DNA from: CADEDH01 sp039029735
GTDB lineage: Bacteria > Actinomycetota > Acidimicrobiia > Acidimicrobiales > SZUA-35
NCBI GenBank assembly: GCA_039029735.1
Contig: JBCCFL010000009.1
Span: 1 to 64,000, forward strand
Reading direction: 5' to 3'
Length of the DNA stretch: 64,000 bases
The notes under the pieces are model-generated. The model was not told the origin of the DNA and made no database searches. It saw only the letters and a program-made list of their open reading frames with translations. Shown here piece by piece: positions 34,642 to 43,339 of this stretch. Every line of letters begins with the position of its first letter. The stretch's first letter is position 1. The position numbers and the translations under genes are program-made.

Positions 34642-35754
34642 CTAGATGCCGATGCGCTGAGCCAGCTGCTCGCGGTGGTAGGCGGGATCGCCGAACATCA
34701 GCTCGGAGCTCTTGGCCCGCTTGAAGTAGAGGTGGGCCGGATGCTCCCAGGTGAAGCCGATGCCACCGTGGATCTGGATGTTCTCGGCGGCGGCGTGGAA
34801 GTACGCCTCGGAGCAGTAGGCCTTGGCCAGCGACGCCACCGACGGCAGCTCGTCGTTCAGCTCGGCGGCGCACCACATGCCGTAGTAGGCGGCCGACTTG
34901 GCCGACTCGACCTCGAGCAGCATGTCGGCGCACTTGTGCTTGATGGCCTGGAACGAGCCGATCGGTCGACCGAACTGCACACGGTCCTTGGCGTACTGCA
35001 CGGCCATCTCGAGCACATACTGGGCGCCACCCACCTGCTCGGCGGCCAGGGCGATGGCGCCGAGGTCAAGCACGGTGTTCATCGTGGCCCAGCCAGCGCC
35101 GTCGGTGCCGATGAGCGTGGCCGGGGTGTTGTCGAAGGTGAGCTTGGCCTGCTTGCGGGTCTGGTCCATGGTGGCCAGCCCCTCACGGGAGAGGCCGGCG
35201 GCATCACCATCAACGGCGAACAAGCTCACGCCGGCACCGGTACGGGCGGCCACGATGATCAGGTTGGCCGTGTGACCGTCGATCACGAACGACTTCACGC
35301 CAGAGAGCGTGTGGCCATCACCAGAGGCGCTCGCCTCCATGGCGATGCCGGCTTCGTCCCACTTGCCGCTCTCCTCGGTGAAGGCGAGGGTGGCGATGGT
35401 TTCACCGGAGGCGATGCCCGGGAGGTGCGCCGACTTGGCCGCGTCGTCGCCCGAATGCATGATCGCCTGGCTGGCCAGCACGCCGGAGAAGAACGGGGCA
35501 CACAGCAGGGCCCGGCCCATCTCCTCGAGCACCACGCCCAGCTCCACGAAGGAGAAGCCCTGGCCGCCGAACTCCTCGGGGATGACAAGGCTCTGCAGGC
35601 CGAGCTGCTCGGCCATCTGCGACCAGACGGCGTCGTCGTAGCCCTTGTCGGTGTCCATCATCTCGCGCACGGCGCTCTCGTCGGACTTGTCCTCGAGGAA
35701 CGAGCGCACGAACTGGCGGAGCTGCTCTTGCTCTTCGGAGAAGGCGAAGTTCAT
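34642..35754 (-). CDS. acyl-CoA dehydrogenase family protein
   Basis: 370 aa. N-terminal helical domain (EEQEQLRQFVRSFLEDKSDE), PEEFGGQGFSFVELGVVLEEMGRAL, middle beta domain (TLAFTEESG, GVKSFVIDGHTANLIIVAAR) and C-terminal VQFGRPIGSFQAIKHKCADM and IQIHGGIGFTWEHPAHLYFKR. It oxidises acyl-CoA esters with FAD; it resembles the smaller subunits that can work as heteromers. The ATG at 35754 is the natural start; the frame runs on to 36468 only as antisense to the toxin-antitoxin pair. Confidence 0.88.
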   Translation of the reverse strand: MNFAFSEEQEQLRQFVRSFLEDKSDESAVREMMDTDKGYDDAVWSQMAEQLGLQSLVIPEEFGGQGFSFVELGVVLEEMGRALLCAPFFSGVLASQAIMHSGDDAAKSAHLPGIASGETIATLAFTEESGKWDEAGIAMEASASGDGHTLSGVKSFVIDGHTANLIIVAARTGAGVSLFAVDGDAAGLSREGLATMDQTRKQAKLTFDNTPATLIGTDGAGWATMNTVLDLGAIALAAEQVGGAQYVLEMAVQYAKDRVQFGRPIGSFQAIKHKCADMLLEVESAKSAAYYGMWCAAELNDELPSVASLAKAYCSEAYFHAAAENIQIHGGIGFTWEHPAHLYFKRAKSSELMFGDPAYHREQLAQRIGI

Positions 35755-35848
35755 GGGGCTGCATGCCTTTCGGTGGGGAGTGAGTCGATCGGTGTTCTTG
35801 GAACGAGGCAACCGTAGGAGGCCGCTCGGATCGACACCAACTCGGAGT

Positions 35849-35868
35849 GTGTACACCGGTGCTACGCT
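35849..35868 (+). promoter_or_regulatory. vapBC-like promoter with GTGTACAC palindrome
   Basis: TACGCT (35863-35868) lies 6 nt before the antitoxin ATG (leaderless). An 8-bp palindrome GTGTACAC (35849-35856) sits just upstream, where antitoxins usually bind their own promoter. Confidence 0.4.
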
Positions 35869-35874
35869 CATGCG

Positions 35875-36183
35875 ATGACCGAGCATCAGCAGATCGTCGG
35901 CGTCAGAGAGTTGCGGAACCAGGTGGCGGCGGTGGTCCGCCGGGCCGCCGCGGGCGAGCGGCTGATCGTCACCGTCGACGGGCAACCGACGGCCCAGGTC
36001 GGGCCGATCGAGCCGGACCGGTCCGGCATCACGCTCTGGGACCTCGCCGCAGCCGGGCTCGTCCACCCGCCCCGCCGGCTCGATGCCACTGCGCCTGGCA
36101 CCGACCGGCCAACGCCGACGCCGATCCCGCTCCCGGCCGATCTCTCGGCCGACCGGCTCCTCGACGCCTCTCGCGGCCGATGA
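35875..36183 (+). CDS. vapB: Phd/YefM-type antitoxin
   Basis: 102 aa. N-terminal Phd fold: IVGVRELRNQVAAVVRRAAAGERLIVTVDGQPTAQV, which binds DNA. The C-terminal half (LWDLAAAGLVHPPRR onward, proline-rich) should wrap and neutralise the toxin. Its stop overlaps the PIN gene by 4 bp (ATGA), the standard operon layout of such modules. Confidence 0.85.
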   Translation: MTEHQQIVGVRELRNQVAAVVRRAAAGERLIVTVDGQPTAQVGPIEPDRSGITLWDLAAAGLVHPPRRLDATAPGTDRPTPTPIPLPADLSADRLLDASRGR

Positions 36184-36596
36184 GCGGGGTGCTCGCCCTC
36201 GACTCGTCCGCCCTGTTGCGTAGATACGTTGCCGACAAACACCGACCGCTGGTGCTCGCCGCCATGGACGACGCCGAGCATTGGGTGGTGAGTGCATTGG
36301 CCCGAACAGAGGTGCTGATGGCGCTCCACACGGCCGCCGGCGACCCCCGAGGTCAAGAGTCGGCGTGGGCCGCGGTGCGTCACGACTGGGAAACGCTGTG
36401 GGAGATCCCGGTCGACGGGCGATGCCTCGCTCGGGCCACCGACATCGGCGCCCGCTACGGCATCCCACTCACGCCCGCCCTCCATCTGGCCGCGATCGAT
36501 CGCCTCCCCCCGGGCAGCCGGTTCATCACCTTCGACCGGCGGCAGATCCCTGCCGCCGCCGGTCTCGGCCTGGAGATCGTCAGCCCTCGGGAGTAG
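36180..36596 (+). CDS. vapC: PIN-domain VapC-like toxin
   Basis: 138 aa. PIN ribonuclease fold with Asp8 (VLALDSSALLRRY), Glu in ALARTEVLMALH and a late Asp in RFITFDRRQ. The usual third acidic residue in the DAxHLA motif is replaced: the sequence reads LTPALHLAAID, with Pro at the Asp position (a nearby Asp four residues after His might compensate). It should cleave RNA unless this change weakens it. Start ATG overlaps the antitoxin stop. Confidence 0.82.
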   Translation: MSGVLALDSSALLRRYVADKHRPLVLAAMDDAEHWVVSALARTEVLMALHTAAGDPRGQESAWAAVRHDWETLWEIPVDGRCLARATDIGARYGIPLTPALHLAAIDRLPPGSRFITFDRRQIPAAAGLGLEIVSPRE

Positions 36597-36633
36597 GTCC
36601 TCTCGGCAGAGGCAACCCCGGTCCGCCGGGCGC

Positions 36634-36639
36634 TACGGT
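36634..36639 (+). promoter_or_regulatory. -10 box, leaderless oxidoreductase mRNA
   Basis: TACGGT, 6 nt before the ATG at 36646. Confidence 0.45.
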
Positions 36640-36645
36640 CGGACG

Positions 36646-37794
36646 ATGGCTGAGGGTGACCGTGCGCACGTCGTGGTGATCGGGGGCGGCATCGCCGGGG
36701 TGAGTGCGGCCTACTTCCTTGCGGCTCACCGGTCGGGGCCAGCCGTCACGCTGGTGGAGGCCGAACCTCAGCTTGCCCACCACACGACTGGCCGATCAGC
36801 TGCACAGCTGATCGAGAACTACGGCTCACTCCCCACCCGGGCCGTGACCGCGGCAAGTCTCGACTTCTTCCGTGATCCGCCCGATGGCCTCACCGACCGG
36901 CCGCTCCTGACCCGCCGCGGCATCGTCACCGTGGCCACCGAGCACCAGGACGCACAGGTCGAGGCGGAGCTGGCCGCCGGCCGCGACGTGGCCGGCACCG
37001 TGGAGGAGATCACCCCGGCCGAGGCCCAACGGCTGGTCCCCGTGCTGCGGGCCGACCGGTTCGCTCGGGCCATTCATGAACCCGACTCGGCCGACATCGA
37101 CGTTGCCGGGCTCCATCAGGCGTTCGTTCGCGGCGCCCGTCAGCTCGGCGCGACCATCAGCCCCGAGCGACGGGTGACCGACCTCAGCTCGGCCGGTGCT
37201 GGCGGCGCCTGGACGGTCACGACTGAACACGGCCCGTCGATGCCGGCCGACGTGGTGGTGAACGCCGCCGGTGCCTGGGGCGACGTGGTTGCCGGTCTCG
37301 CCGGGATCGCACCGGTTGGCCTCCGCCCGCTACGCCGCACGGCGTTCATGGTGAACGGTCCGGACGGGGCGCCCGACGAGCCGCTGCTGGCCGAGATCGC
37401 CCACGACTGGTACGTGAAGCGTGATGGGGTGCAGTACCTGTGCTCCCCCGCCGAGGAGGAGCTGTCGGAGCCGACCGACGCCAAACCCGACGAGCTCGAC
37501 GTCGCCGCCGCAATCGATCGCATCAACGACGCCACAACGCTTGGTATCCGCAGTGTGCGCTCAGCGTGGACGGGCCTGCGCACGTTCACCCCCGACCGCA
37601 CCATGGTGCTGGGCCCGGACCCCGACCACCCCTCGTTCGTGTGGTGCGTCGGCCAGGGTGGAACCGGCATCCAGACCGCTCCGGGCGCCGGCCGGCTCGT
37701 GGCCGACCTCACCCTCGATGGCAAGCCCGGCAACGTGTTCGACGGCGTCGGGCTCGACCTCGCCGCGTTCAGCGCCGCACGGTTCGATCGCTGA
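36646..37794 (+). CDS. FAD-dependent amine/amino-acid oxidoreductase (DAO family)
   Basis: 382 aa. Dinucleotide motif VVVIGGGIAGVSAAYFLA, VEAEPQLAHHTTGRSAAQLIENYG, VVNAAGAWGDVVAGLAG and the C-terminal WTGLRTFTPDRTMVLGPDP and VGQGGTGIQTAPGAGRLVADL. Resembles glycine/D-amino-acid oxidase and dehydrogenase proteins; the substrate is not evident. Monocistronic; ends 13 nt before convergent thrB. Confidence 0.85.
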   Translation: MAEGDRAHVVVIGGGIAGVSAAYFLAAHRSGPAVTLVEAEPQLAHHTTGRSAAQLIENYGSLPTRAVTAASLDFFRDPPDGLTDRPLLTRRGIVTVATEHQDAQVEAELAAGRDVAGTVEEITPAEAQRLVPVLRADRFARAIHEPDSADIDVAGLHQAFVRGARQLGATISPERRVTDLSSAGAGGAWTVTTEHGPSMPADVVVNAAGAWGDVVAGLAGIAPVGLRPLRRTAFMVNGPDGAPDEPLLAEIAHDWYVKRDGVQYLCSPAEEELSEPTDAKPDELDVAAAIDRINDATTLGIRSVRSAWTGLRTFTPDRTMVLGPDPDHPSFVWCVGQGGTGIQTAPGAGRLVADLTLDGKPGNVFDGVGLDLAAFSAARFDR

Positions 37795-37806
37795 CGAGGA
37801 TCTCGG

Positions 37807-38631
37807 TCAACCCGACCAGGGAGCGGCGCCGGCAGAGTCGAGGTCCAGGTGGAGCACCTTGCCGTCGCCAGGAAGACCTGCGGCGACGGTGTCGATCGAC
37901 TCCTCGCTCGCCACGATGGCCACGGTCGGCCCCGACCCACTGAGCCACGCACCATCGGCGCCGAGGTCGAGCGCCGTTTCCAGCGCACGTTTCGCCGGGG
38001 GGCAACAGTCGAGCCGCGATGGTTGGTGGAGCCGATCCTCGGTGGCCCGCCGCAGGAGCGATCCGTCGTTCTCGTAAAGAGCGGCCATCAGGAGACCGAC
38101 CCGGCCGAGATTGTGGACGGCGTCGGCCCGGCTCACCTCGGGGGTGAGCCGAGACCTCGACTCGTCGGTGGGCGTTTCGAGATCGGGCACCCAGCACAGC
38201 AGGCGACCAGGCAGCCCGGCTGCCAGGCGGTGGTCGAGATCGCCGGCGATCACGTGGATGCCGCCGAACACCGCAGGAGCGGCATTGTCGCCGTGGCCCT
38301 CCAGGCCGAACACCACCTCGTATCCGAGCCGCTGGGCCTCCGGCAGGTCGTGGCCCTGCTGCAGGAAGGCGAGTACGGCGCCGGCCGCCCGAGCGGCGGC
38401 CGAGAACCCGAGGCCCCGGCCTGGCTCCAGCTCGAAGCCGAACCAGATCGGTTCGCTCCCACCGGCCGACTCATACGCGATGCGGGCGATGTGCTCGGGG
38501 CCGCACGGATTCGGCTCGCAGCGCTGGTGGGGCTCGTCGAAGGCCCACACGTACCGTGTGACCGCGAGCCCGAGCACATCGAAGCCGGGGCCGAGGTTCG
38601 CTGAAGAGCCGGGAGCACGTACGCCGATCAC
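37807..38631 (-). CDS. thrB: GHMP kinase, homoserine kinase type
   Basis: 274 aa. Start VRAPGSSANLGPGFDVLGLAV is the ThrB signature; ATP loop PGRGLGFSAAARAAG (Phe where most have Ser), EGHGDNAAPAVFGGI and the C-terminal GAWLSGSGPTVAIV. It phosphorylates homoserine for threonine synthesis. GTG at 38631 with TACGAT 6 nt upstream (leaderless); the longer frame to 38991 has no family similarity. Other threonine genes are not nearby, so related GHMP activity cannot be excluded. Confidence 0.82.
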   Translation of the reverse strand: MIGVRAPGSSANLGPGFDVLGLAVTRYVWAFDEPHQRCEPNPCGPEHIARIAYESAGGSEPIWFGFELEPGRGLGFSAAARAAGAVLAFLQQGHDLPEAQRLGYEVVFGLEGHGDNAAPAVFGGIHVIAGDLDHRLAAGLPGRLLCWVPDLETPTDESRSRLTPEVSRADAVHNLGRVGLLMAALYENDGSLLRRATEDRLHQPSRLDCCPPAKRALETALDLGADGAWLSGSGPTVAIVASEESIDTVAAGLPGDGKVLHLDLDSAGAAPWSG

Positions 38632-38637
38632 CCTTCG

Positions 38638-38643
38638 ATCGTA
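38638..38643 (-). promoter_or_regulatory. -10 box, leaderless thrB mRNA
   Basis: TACGAT on the minus strand, 6 nt before the GTG at 38631, fixing the start of thrB. Confidence 0.5.
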
Positions 38644-38749
38644 GAGGCAACCCCTCCACGCACGGGCTGAGGTTCCCAACTTCCGGGCCGGGAACGGGCC
38701 CACTAGTGTGCGGCGCAGCGCACCAGGGGACCATGACGGAGGAGACGCC

Positions 38750-39781
38750 GTGGAGTTCGACATCATGACCGGAGGAGCCCGTTGGGCCGACATCGCCGAG
38801 CGAGCCCGCCAGGTCGAGCGGGCCGGATTCTCGGGGATGCTGTTCACCGAGACCAGTTCCACACCGTGGATGAACATCACTGCGGCCGCCCTGGCCGCGC
38901 CGTCGCTCACCTTCTCAACGGGCATCGCCGTGGCGTTTCCCCGATCCCCAATGGTGAGTGCGGCCGTCGCGTGGGAACTGGCGGACAACACCGGGGGCCG
39001 CTTCCGGCTCGGGCTCGGCAGTCAGGTGCGAGCCCACATCGAGCGGCGCTACGGCATGGAGTTCGATCCGCCCGGCCCGCGCCTGAAGGACTACGTCGCC
39101 GCGGTGAAGGCCTGCTTCCGGGCCTTCCGGGGCGAGGAGCGGCTCAGCCACGACGGGCCCTACTACCAGCTCAGCCTCCTGCCGGGCGCGTGGGCGCCCC
39201 GCCCCCACGACCACGGTGACATCAAGGTGGACATCTCCGCCGTTGGGCCCTACATGAGCCGGGCCGCGGGTGAGGTGGCCGACGGCGTGCACGTCCATCC
39301 GCTGCACTCGGTGCCCTACCTCGACGACGTGCTCGATCCCCGCGTGGCCGAGGGCGCTGGCAAGGCCGGCCGCACCACCGATGACGTCGACCTGATCGTG
39401 CCGGTGTTCACCGTGGTCGGTGACACCGAGGAGGAGCGGGCACCGCTGAAGCAGGCGGCAAAGAGCCAGATCGCCTTCTACGGCTCGACGAAGAACTACG
39501 CCTTCCAGTTCGACATGCTCGGGTTCGAGGGAACGTCCGGGCGGCTCAACGAACGCCTCAAAGCCGGCGACATCCCCGGCATGGCCGATCTGATCACCGA
39601 CGAGATGCTGGAGCACTACGCGGTGACGGCGACGTGGGACGAACTCGGCCCGAAGCTGGTGGAGCGCTACCAGGGCCGAGCGGCCCGGCTGGTGATGTAT
39701 CAGGCCGAGGAGTCGCTGCGCCGCGATCCGGCTGCAATCGACAAGTGGGCTCGGGTGGCCGAGACGGTTCGCTCGGCCTGA
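38750..39781 (+). CDS. LLM-class (probably F420-dependent) oxidoreductase
   Basis: 343 aa luciferase-like TIM barrel: VEFDIMTGGARWADIAERARQVE, FTETSSTPWMNITAAALA, GIAVAFPRSPMVSAAVAWEL, RFRLGLGSQVRAHIERRYG. The family uses F420 or FMN; F420 is inferred from the actinobacterial type. GTG at 38750 with GGAGGAG upstream; the ATG-like codon at 38708 has none. Confidence 0.85.
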   Translation: MEFDIMTGGARWADIAERARQVERAGFSGMLFTETSSTPWMNITAAALAAPSLTFSTGIAVAFPRSPMVSAAVAWELADNTGGRFRLGLGSQVRAHIERRYGMEFDPPGPRLKDYVAAVKACFRAFRGEERLSHDGPYYQLSLLPGAWAPRPHDHGDIKVDISAVGPYMSRAAGEVADGVHVHPLHSVPYLDDVLDPRVAEGAGKAGRTTDDVDLIVPVFTVVGDTEEERAPLKQAAKSQIAFYGSTKNYAFQFDMLGFEGTSGRLNERLKAGDIPGMADLITDEMLEHYAVTATWDELGPKLVERYQGRAARLVMYQAEESLRRDPAAIDKWARVAETVRSA

Positions 39782-39845
39782 TCCTCGGCACGGCCGCCTC
39801 GGTGGTGTCCAGGTCGTCGCCGAACGAGACGATTTCGATCGAATG

Positions 39846-39885
39846 CGACGTGGCCCCGCACGCCGATGCGAGCGGGACCACGTCG
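39846..39885. terminator. hairpin between convergent genes
   Basis: CGACGTGG (39846-39853) pairs with 39878-39885, extended by CCCGC/GCGGG after a bulge. It lies between the LLM gene and the VOC gene and could stop both. Confidence 0.45.
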
Positions 39886-39892
39886 TACCGAG

Positions 39893-40660
39893 TCAGCTCG
39901 GCATCTTGATCATGGTGAACACGGCGCCGTGGGGATCGTGGACCACCGACACCCGGCCGGGCTCGATGTCCATCGGCGGCATGATCGTGCCGCCGCCCAA
40001 CTCGCCAACCTTCGCCACCGCCTCGTCGCAGTCGTCGACGGCGAAGTAGACGCCCCAGAACGGCGGCATGTCGGCCGGTGCCTCGGCCGGCTTTGGCATC
40101 ATGCCGGCGATCGAGGCGCCAGCCAGCTTCAGCTCGGTGTATGGCATCGGGCCGTCGTGAGTGGTGGCCTCCCACCCGAACACCGCGTTGTAGAAGGCCT
40201 TCGACGCCTCGACGTCGGTGGTTTGCAGTTCACCCCAGGAGAACGCGCCCGGTTCGTTCACGATCATCGAACCCGGATGGTCTCGAGGCTGCCAGATCGA
40301 GAACGCGGCACCGACCGAGTCCATGCACACGGCCATCCGGCCCGCAGTCAGCACGTCCATCGGTTCCATCAGCATCTGACCACCGGCCGCGGTCACGGCT
40401 GCTGCGGCGTCGTCGGCGCTCTCCACGGTGACGTACATGGCCCAGAACGGTGGACCAGGGTTCATCTGCGGCCCGAGACCCGCCACCGCTCGATCGCGCA
40501 TCATGCACATGCGGTAGCCGCCGGCATCGGGACCGGACTCCTCCAGCACCTCCCATCCGAACAATGCCGAGTAGAACGCAGCCGAGGCCTCAGTGTCGGG
40601 CGACCCGAGGTCGACCCACGACGGCGTTCCATGCTTGTAATTGTCGACATCCATCTTCAC
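39893..40660 (-). CDS. tandem VOC (glyoxalase/bleomycin-resistance fold) protein
   Basis: 255 aa, two VOC modules: about 10-125 (SWVDLGSPDTEASAAFYSALFGWEV) and 137-255 (SWGELQTTDVEASKAFYNAVFGWEA, ending VVHDPHGAVFTMIK). The repeats each carry the betaalphabetabetabeta pattern and form one metal or ligand site. Ligand unknown. GTG at 40660, with ATG two codons later as an alternative. Confidence 0.85.
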   Translation of the reverse strand: MKMDVDNYKHGTPSWVDLGSPDTEASAAFYSALFGWEVLEESGPDAGGYRMCMMRDRAVAGLGPQMNPGPPFWAMYVTVESADDAAAAVTAAGGQMLMEPMDVLTAGRMAVCMDSVGAAFSIWQPRDHPGSMIVNEPGAFSWGELQTTDVEASKAFYNAVFGWEATTHDGPMPYTELKLAGASIAGMMPKPAEAPADMPPFWGVYFAVDDCDEAVAKVGELGGGTIMPPMDIEPGRVSVVHDPHGAVFTMIKMPS

Positions 40661-40732
40661 GTACCCCCATTGGTTTGAGTGATGGTTTGTGTCGCGCCAC
40701 CGGGGCTCTCCCCTCGATCCCCGGGCCCGTGG

Positions 40733-42691
40733 TCACCCTAGCTCTGGGCGAGCGGCGAACTGGTCGAGGGCCTCGGGATTGGCCAGAGCCTCGATGTTCT
40801 TCACCGGACGGCCGTGCACCACCTCGGTGACGGCCAACTCCACGATCTTCCCCGAGCGGGTGCGGGGGATGTCGGTGACCGCGGCGACCACGCCCGGTAC
40901 GTGGCGGGGTGAGCACTTCTGGCGCAGCTCGGAACGGATCTGTGCCACCAGGTCGTCGGTGAGCGGGCCCTCGTCCACGAGCCGCAGGAACAACACCACC
41001 CGGGTGTCGTTCTCCCACTCCTGACCGATGGCGATCGCCTCGGCCACCTCATCGAGGTTCTCCACCACGCGGTAGATCTCGGCGGTGCCGATTCGCACGC
41101 CAGACGCGTTGAGGGTGGCATCGGATCGGCCGTGAATCACCATGCCGCCGTGCTCGGTCCACGAGGCGTAGTCGCCATGGGCCCACACGCCGTCGAAGCG
41201 CTCGAAATAGGCGCTCCGATACCGGGATCCGTCGCTGTCGCCCCAGAACTCGAGTGGCATCGACGGGAACGGTGCGGAGCACACCAGTTCCCCCTTCACC
41301 CCCGGCGCCACCGGCTTCCCGGCGTCGTCGTACACGTCGGTCTCCAAGCCCAGTGCCCGGCGCTGGATCTCACCGGCGTAGACGGGCTTGGTCGGATCGC
41401 CGAGCACGAGACACCCGCACAGATCGGTGCCGCCGGAGATCGACGCCAGGTGTACGTCAGGCGCCACGGCGTCATAGATCCAGGAGAAGCCTTCCGGGCT
41501 GAGCGGCGAGCCGGTGGAGCAGATCGTCTGCAGCGACGGCAGTTCCCAGTCGTCGCCGGGGCGAGCGCCGGCCTTCATCACGCCGTCGATGTACTTGGCC
41601 GACAGACCGAGCAGCGTCACGTCGTCGGCGGCGGCCAGTTCGAACAGGCGGTCGGCACGCGGGTAGGCCGGGTTGCCGTCGTGGAGCACGATGGTGGCGC
41701 CGACGCCGAGGCACGACACGAGCCAGTTCCACATCATCCAGCCACAGGTGGTGAAGAAGAACACGCGGTCGCCGGGGCTGATGTCGGAGTGGAAGCGCTG
41801 CTCGGTGAGGTGCTTGAGCAGCACGCCACCGCTGCGGTGCACGATGCACTTCGGCTTCCCGGTGGTGCCCGACGAGTAGAGGATGTAGAGCGGATGGTCG
41901 GTGCTGAGCGGCTCGAAGGTGAGTGGAGCGCCGGTGTTGGCGCCAATCACGTCGGCCCAGGCGTGGAGCCCACCACTCTGGTCGAGGGCCGACAGGTCGA
42001 GCGGCTGCTGGCGATCCAGGTGCCCCACCACCACCGTTGCGACGACCGACGGGAGGCTCGTGCGGATGTCGTCGAGGCGGCCCAGGCAGTCGAGCGTCTT
42101 GGGCCCGTAGCGGTACCCGTCAGCGGCGACGAGCACCTTCGGTTCGGTCTGCCCGAAGCGGTCGACCACGCCGTCGGTCCCGAAGTCGGCCGAGGTGGAG
42201 GTGAACACGGCGCCGATGGAGGCAGCGGCGAGGAAGGCGACGATCGTCTCGGTGCAGTGCGGCATCCAGGCGGCAACCCGGTCACCCTTCTCGACACCAA
42301 TCGAGCGGAGGAAGGCGGCGAACGCCGCCACCTCGGCCCGCAGGGCGTCCCACGTCACCTCGATGTCGGGGGCATCGTCGGCGTGGGCGATGATCGCCAC
42401 CGGGTTTGCGCCCGGGCGATTGGCCAGCAGGTTCTCGGCCACGTTCAGGGTGGCCTCGGGCAGGAACCGGGCGTCGGAGAACGACGCACCGGGATCCACC
42501 GTGGTCGGCCCGGGCGACCCGATCACCCCCGAGTAGTCCCAGACAGCCCGCCAGAACTCGGCAGGCTGCTCGACGGACCACCGCCAGAGTTCGTCGCTGT
42601 CGGCCGCCGATGGGCAGGCCTCCAGGCGAAACCGGGTGATCTCGGCGGCTGCAATCCGATCGGGGGATGGGCTCCACAACGACGTCGTCAT
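40733..42691 (-). CDS. aacS: acetoacetyl-CoA synthetase
   Basis: 652 aa, usual length. ANL-superfamily adenylating enzyme: LYILYSSGTTGKPKCIVH (P-loop), FFTTCGWMMWNWLVS, SISGGTDLCGCLVLG, GDYASWTEHGGMVIHGRSD and C-terminal PRTRSGKIVELAV with the catalytic Lys. It activates acetoacetate to the CoA ester, for ketone-body or poly-hydroxybutyrate use. ATG at 42689-42691; an upstream open frame to 42976 is unsupported. Confidence 0.92.
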   Translation of the reverse strand: MTTSLWSPSPDRIAAAEITRFRLEACPSAADSDELWRWSVEQPAEFWRAVWDYSGVIGSPGPTTVDPGASFSDARFLPEATLNVAENLLANRPGANPVAIIAHADDAPDIEVTWDALRAEVAAFAAFLRSIGVEKGDRVAAWMPHCTETIVAFLAAASIGAVFTSTSADFGTDGVVDRFGQTEPKVLVAADGYRYGPKTLDCLGRLDDIRTSLPSVVATVVVGHLDRQQPLDLSALDQSGGLHAWADVIGANTGAPLTFEPLSTDHPLYILYSSGTTGKPKCIVHRSGGVLLKHLTEQRFHSDISPGDRVFFFTTCGWMMWNWLVSCLGVGATIVLHDGNPAYPRADRLFELAAADDVTLLGLSAKYIDGVMKAGARPGDDWELPSLQTICSTGSPLSPEGFSWIYDAVAPDVHLASISGGTDLCGCLVLGDPTKPVYAGEIQRRALGLETDVYDDAGKPVAPGVKGELVCSAPFPSMPLEFWGDSDGSRYRSAYFERFDGVWAHGDYASWTEHGGMVIHGRSDATLNASGVRIGTAEIYRVVENLDEVAEAIAIGQEWENDTRVVLFLRLVDEGPLTDDLVAQIRSELRQKCSPRHVPGVVAAVTDIPRTRSGKIVELAVTEVVHGRPVKNIEALANPEALDQFAARPELG

Positions 42692-42802
42692 GGGCTGCGA
42701 TCCTATGCGTAACTCATGCAGGTGGCTCCCTGGCGTAGGCTGGACGATGGGTAGGACGCCTGGCAGGGGCCAGGCGCCGGCAGAAACACGGAGCGCAACC
42801 AC

Positions 42803-43309
42803 ATGACCGACTCGCCATACGAGCCACCGGCCGAACCAGCCCAGGCCGGAGGAAACCCTCCCGCAGGCTGGTATCCGACGGGCCAGGGCGATCAGCAGTA
42901 CTGGGATGGCCAGGCCTGGACCCCCCATCGGGCGCCGCTCGGGCCCCAGGGCGCCATGCAGGCGGCCCAGGCTCAACCCGTAGGGGTTGCCACCTCCGAC
43001 GACAAGACGATGGCCGTGCTGTCACACCTCGGTGGGGCGCTCGCGTCGTTCATCGTGCCGCTCATCATCTTCTTGATGAAGAAGGACGAGTCGCCGTTCG
43101 TGCGTCACCACGCCGCCGAGGCACTGAACCTGCAGATCACGGCGTTCATCGCTGCGTTCGTGAGCCTAATCCTGGTCTTCGTGCTGGTTGGGATCCTGCT
43201 GTTGATCATCCTGCCGTTCGTGTTCTTCATCCTGGCGATCATCGCCACGGTGAAGGCATCGCAGGGCGAGTGGTACCGCTACCCGATGGTGCTCCACATC
43301 GTGACCTGA
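42803..43309 (+). CDS. DUF2510-DUF4870 membrane protein
   Basis: 168 aa. N-terminal DUF2510 (PPAGWYPTGQGDQQYWDGQAWT), a Gln/Ala-rich spacer, then a DUF4870/Tic20-like domain with VLSHLGGALASFIVPLIIFLMKK, FVRHHAAEALNLQI and two further helices. Integral membrane protein of unknown function, typical of actinobacteria. ATG start. Stands alone between divergent aacS and convergent nagA. Confidence 0.85.
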   Translation: MTDSPYEPPAEPAQAGGNPPAGWYPTGQGDQQYWDGQAWTPHRAPLGPQGAMQAAQAQPVGVATSDDKTMAVLSHLGGALASFIVPLIIFLMKKDESPFVRHHAAEALNLQITAFIAAFVSLILVFVLVGILLLIILPFVFFILAIIATVKASQGEWYRYPMVLHIVT

Positions 43310-43322
43310 GCCGGCGTCGGCC

Positions 43323-43339
43323 CGGCGAGTTGCTCGCCG
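43323..43339. terminator. bidirectional hairpin terminator
   Basis: CGGCGAG / CTCGCCG, exact 7-bp arms with a TTG loop, in the 30-bp gap between convergent genes, touching the nagA stop. Confidence 0.5.
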
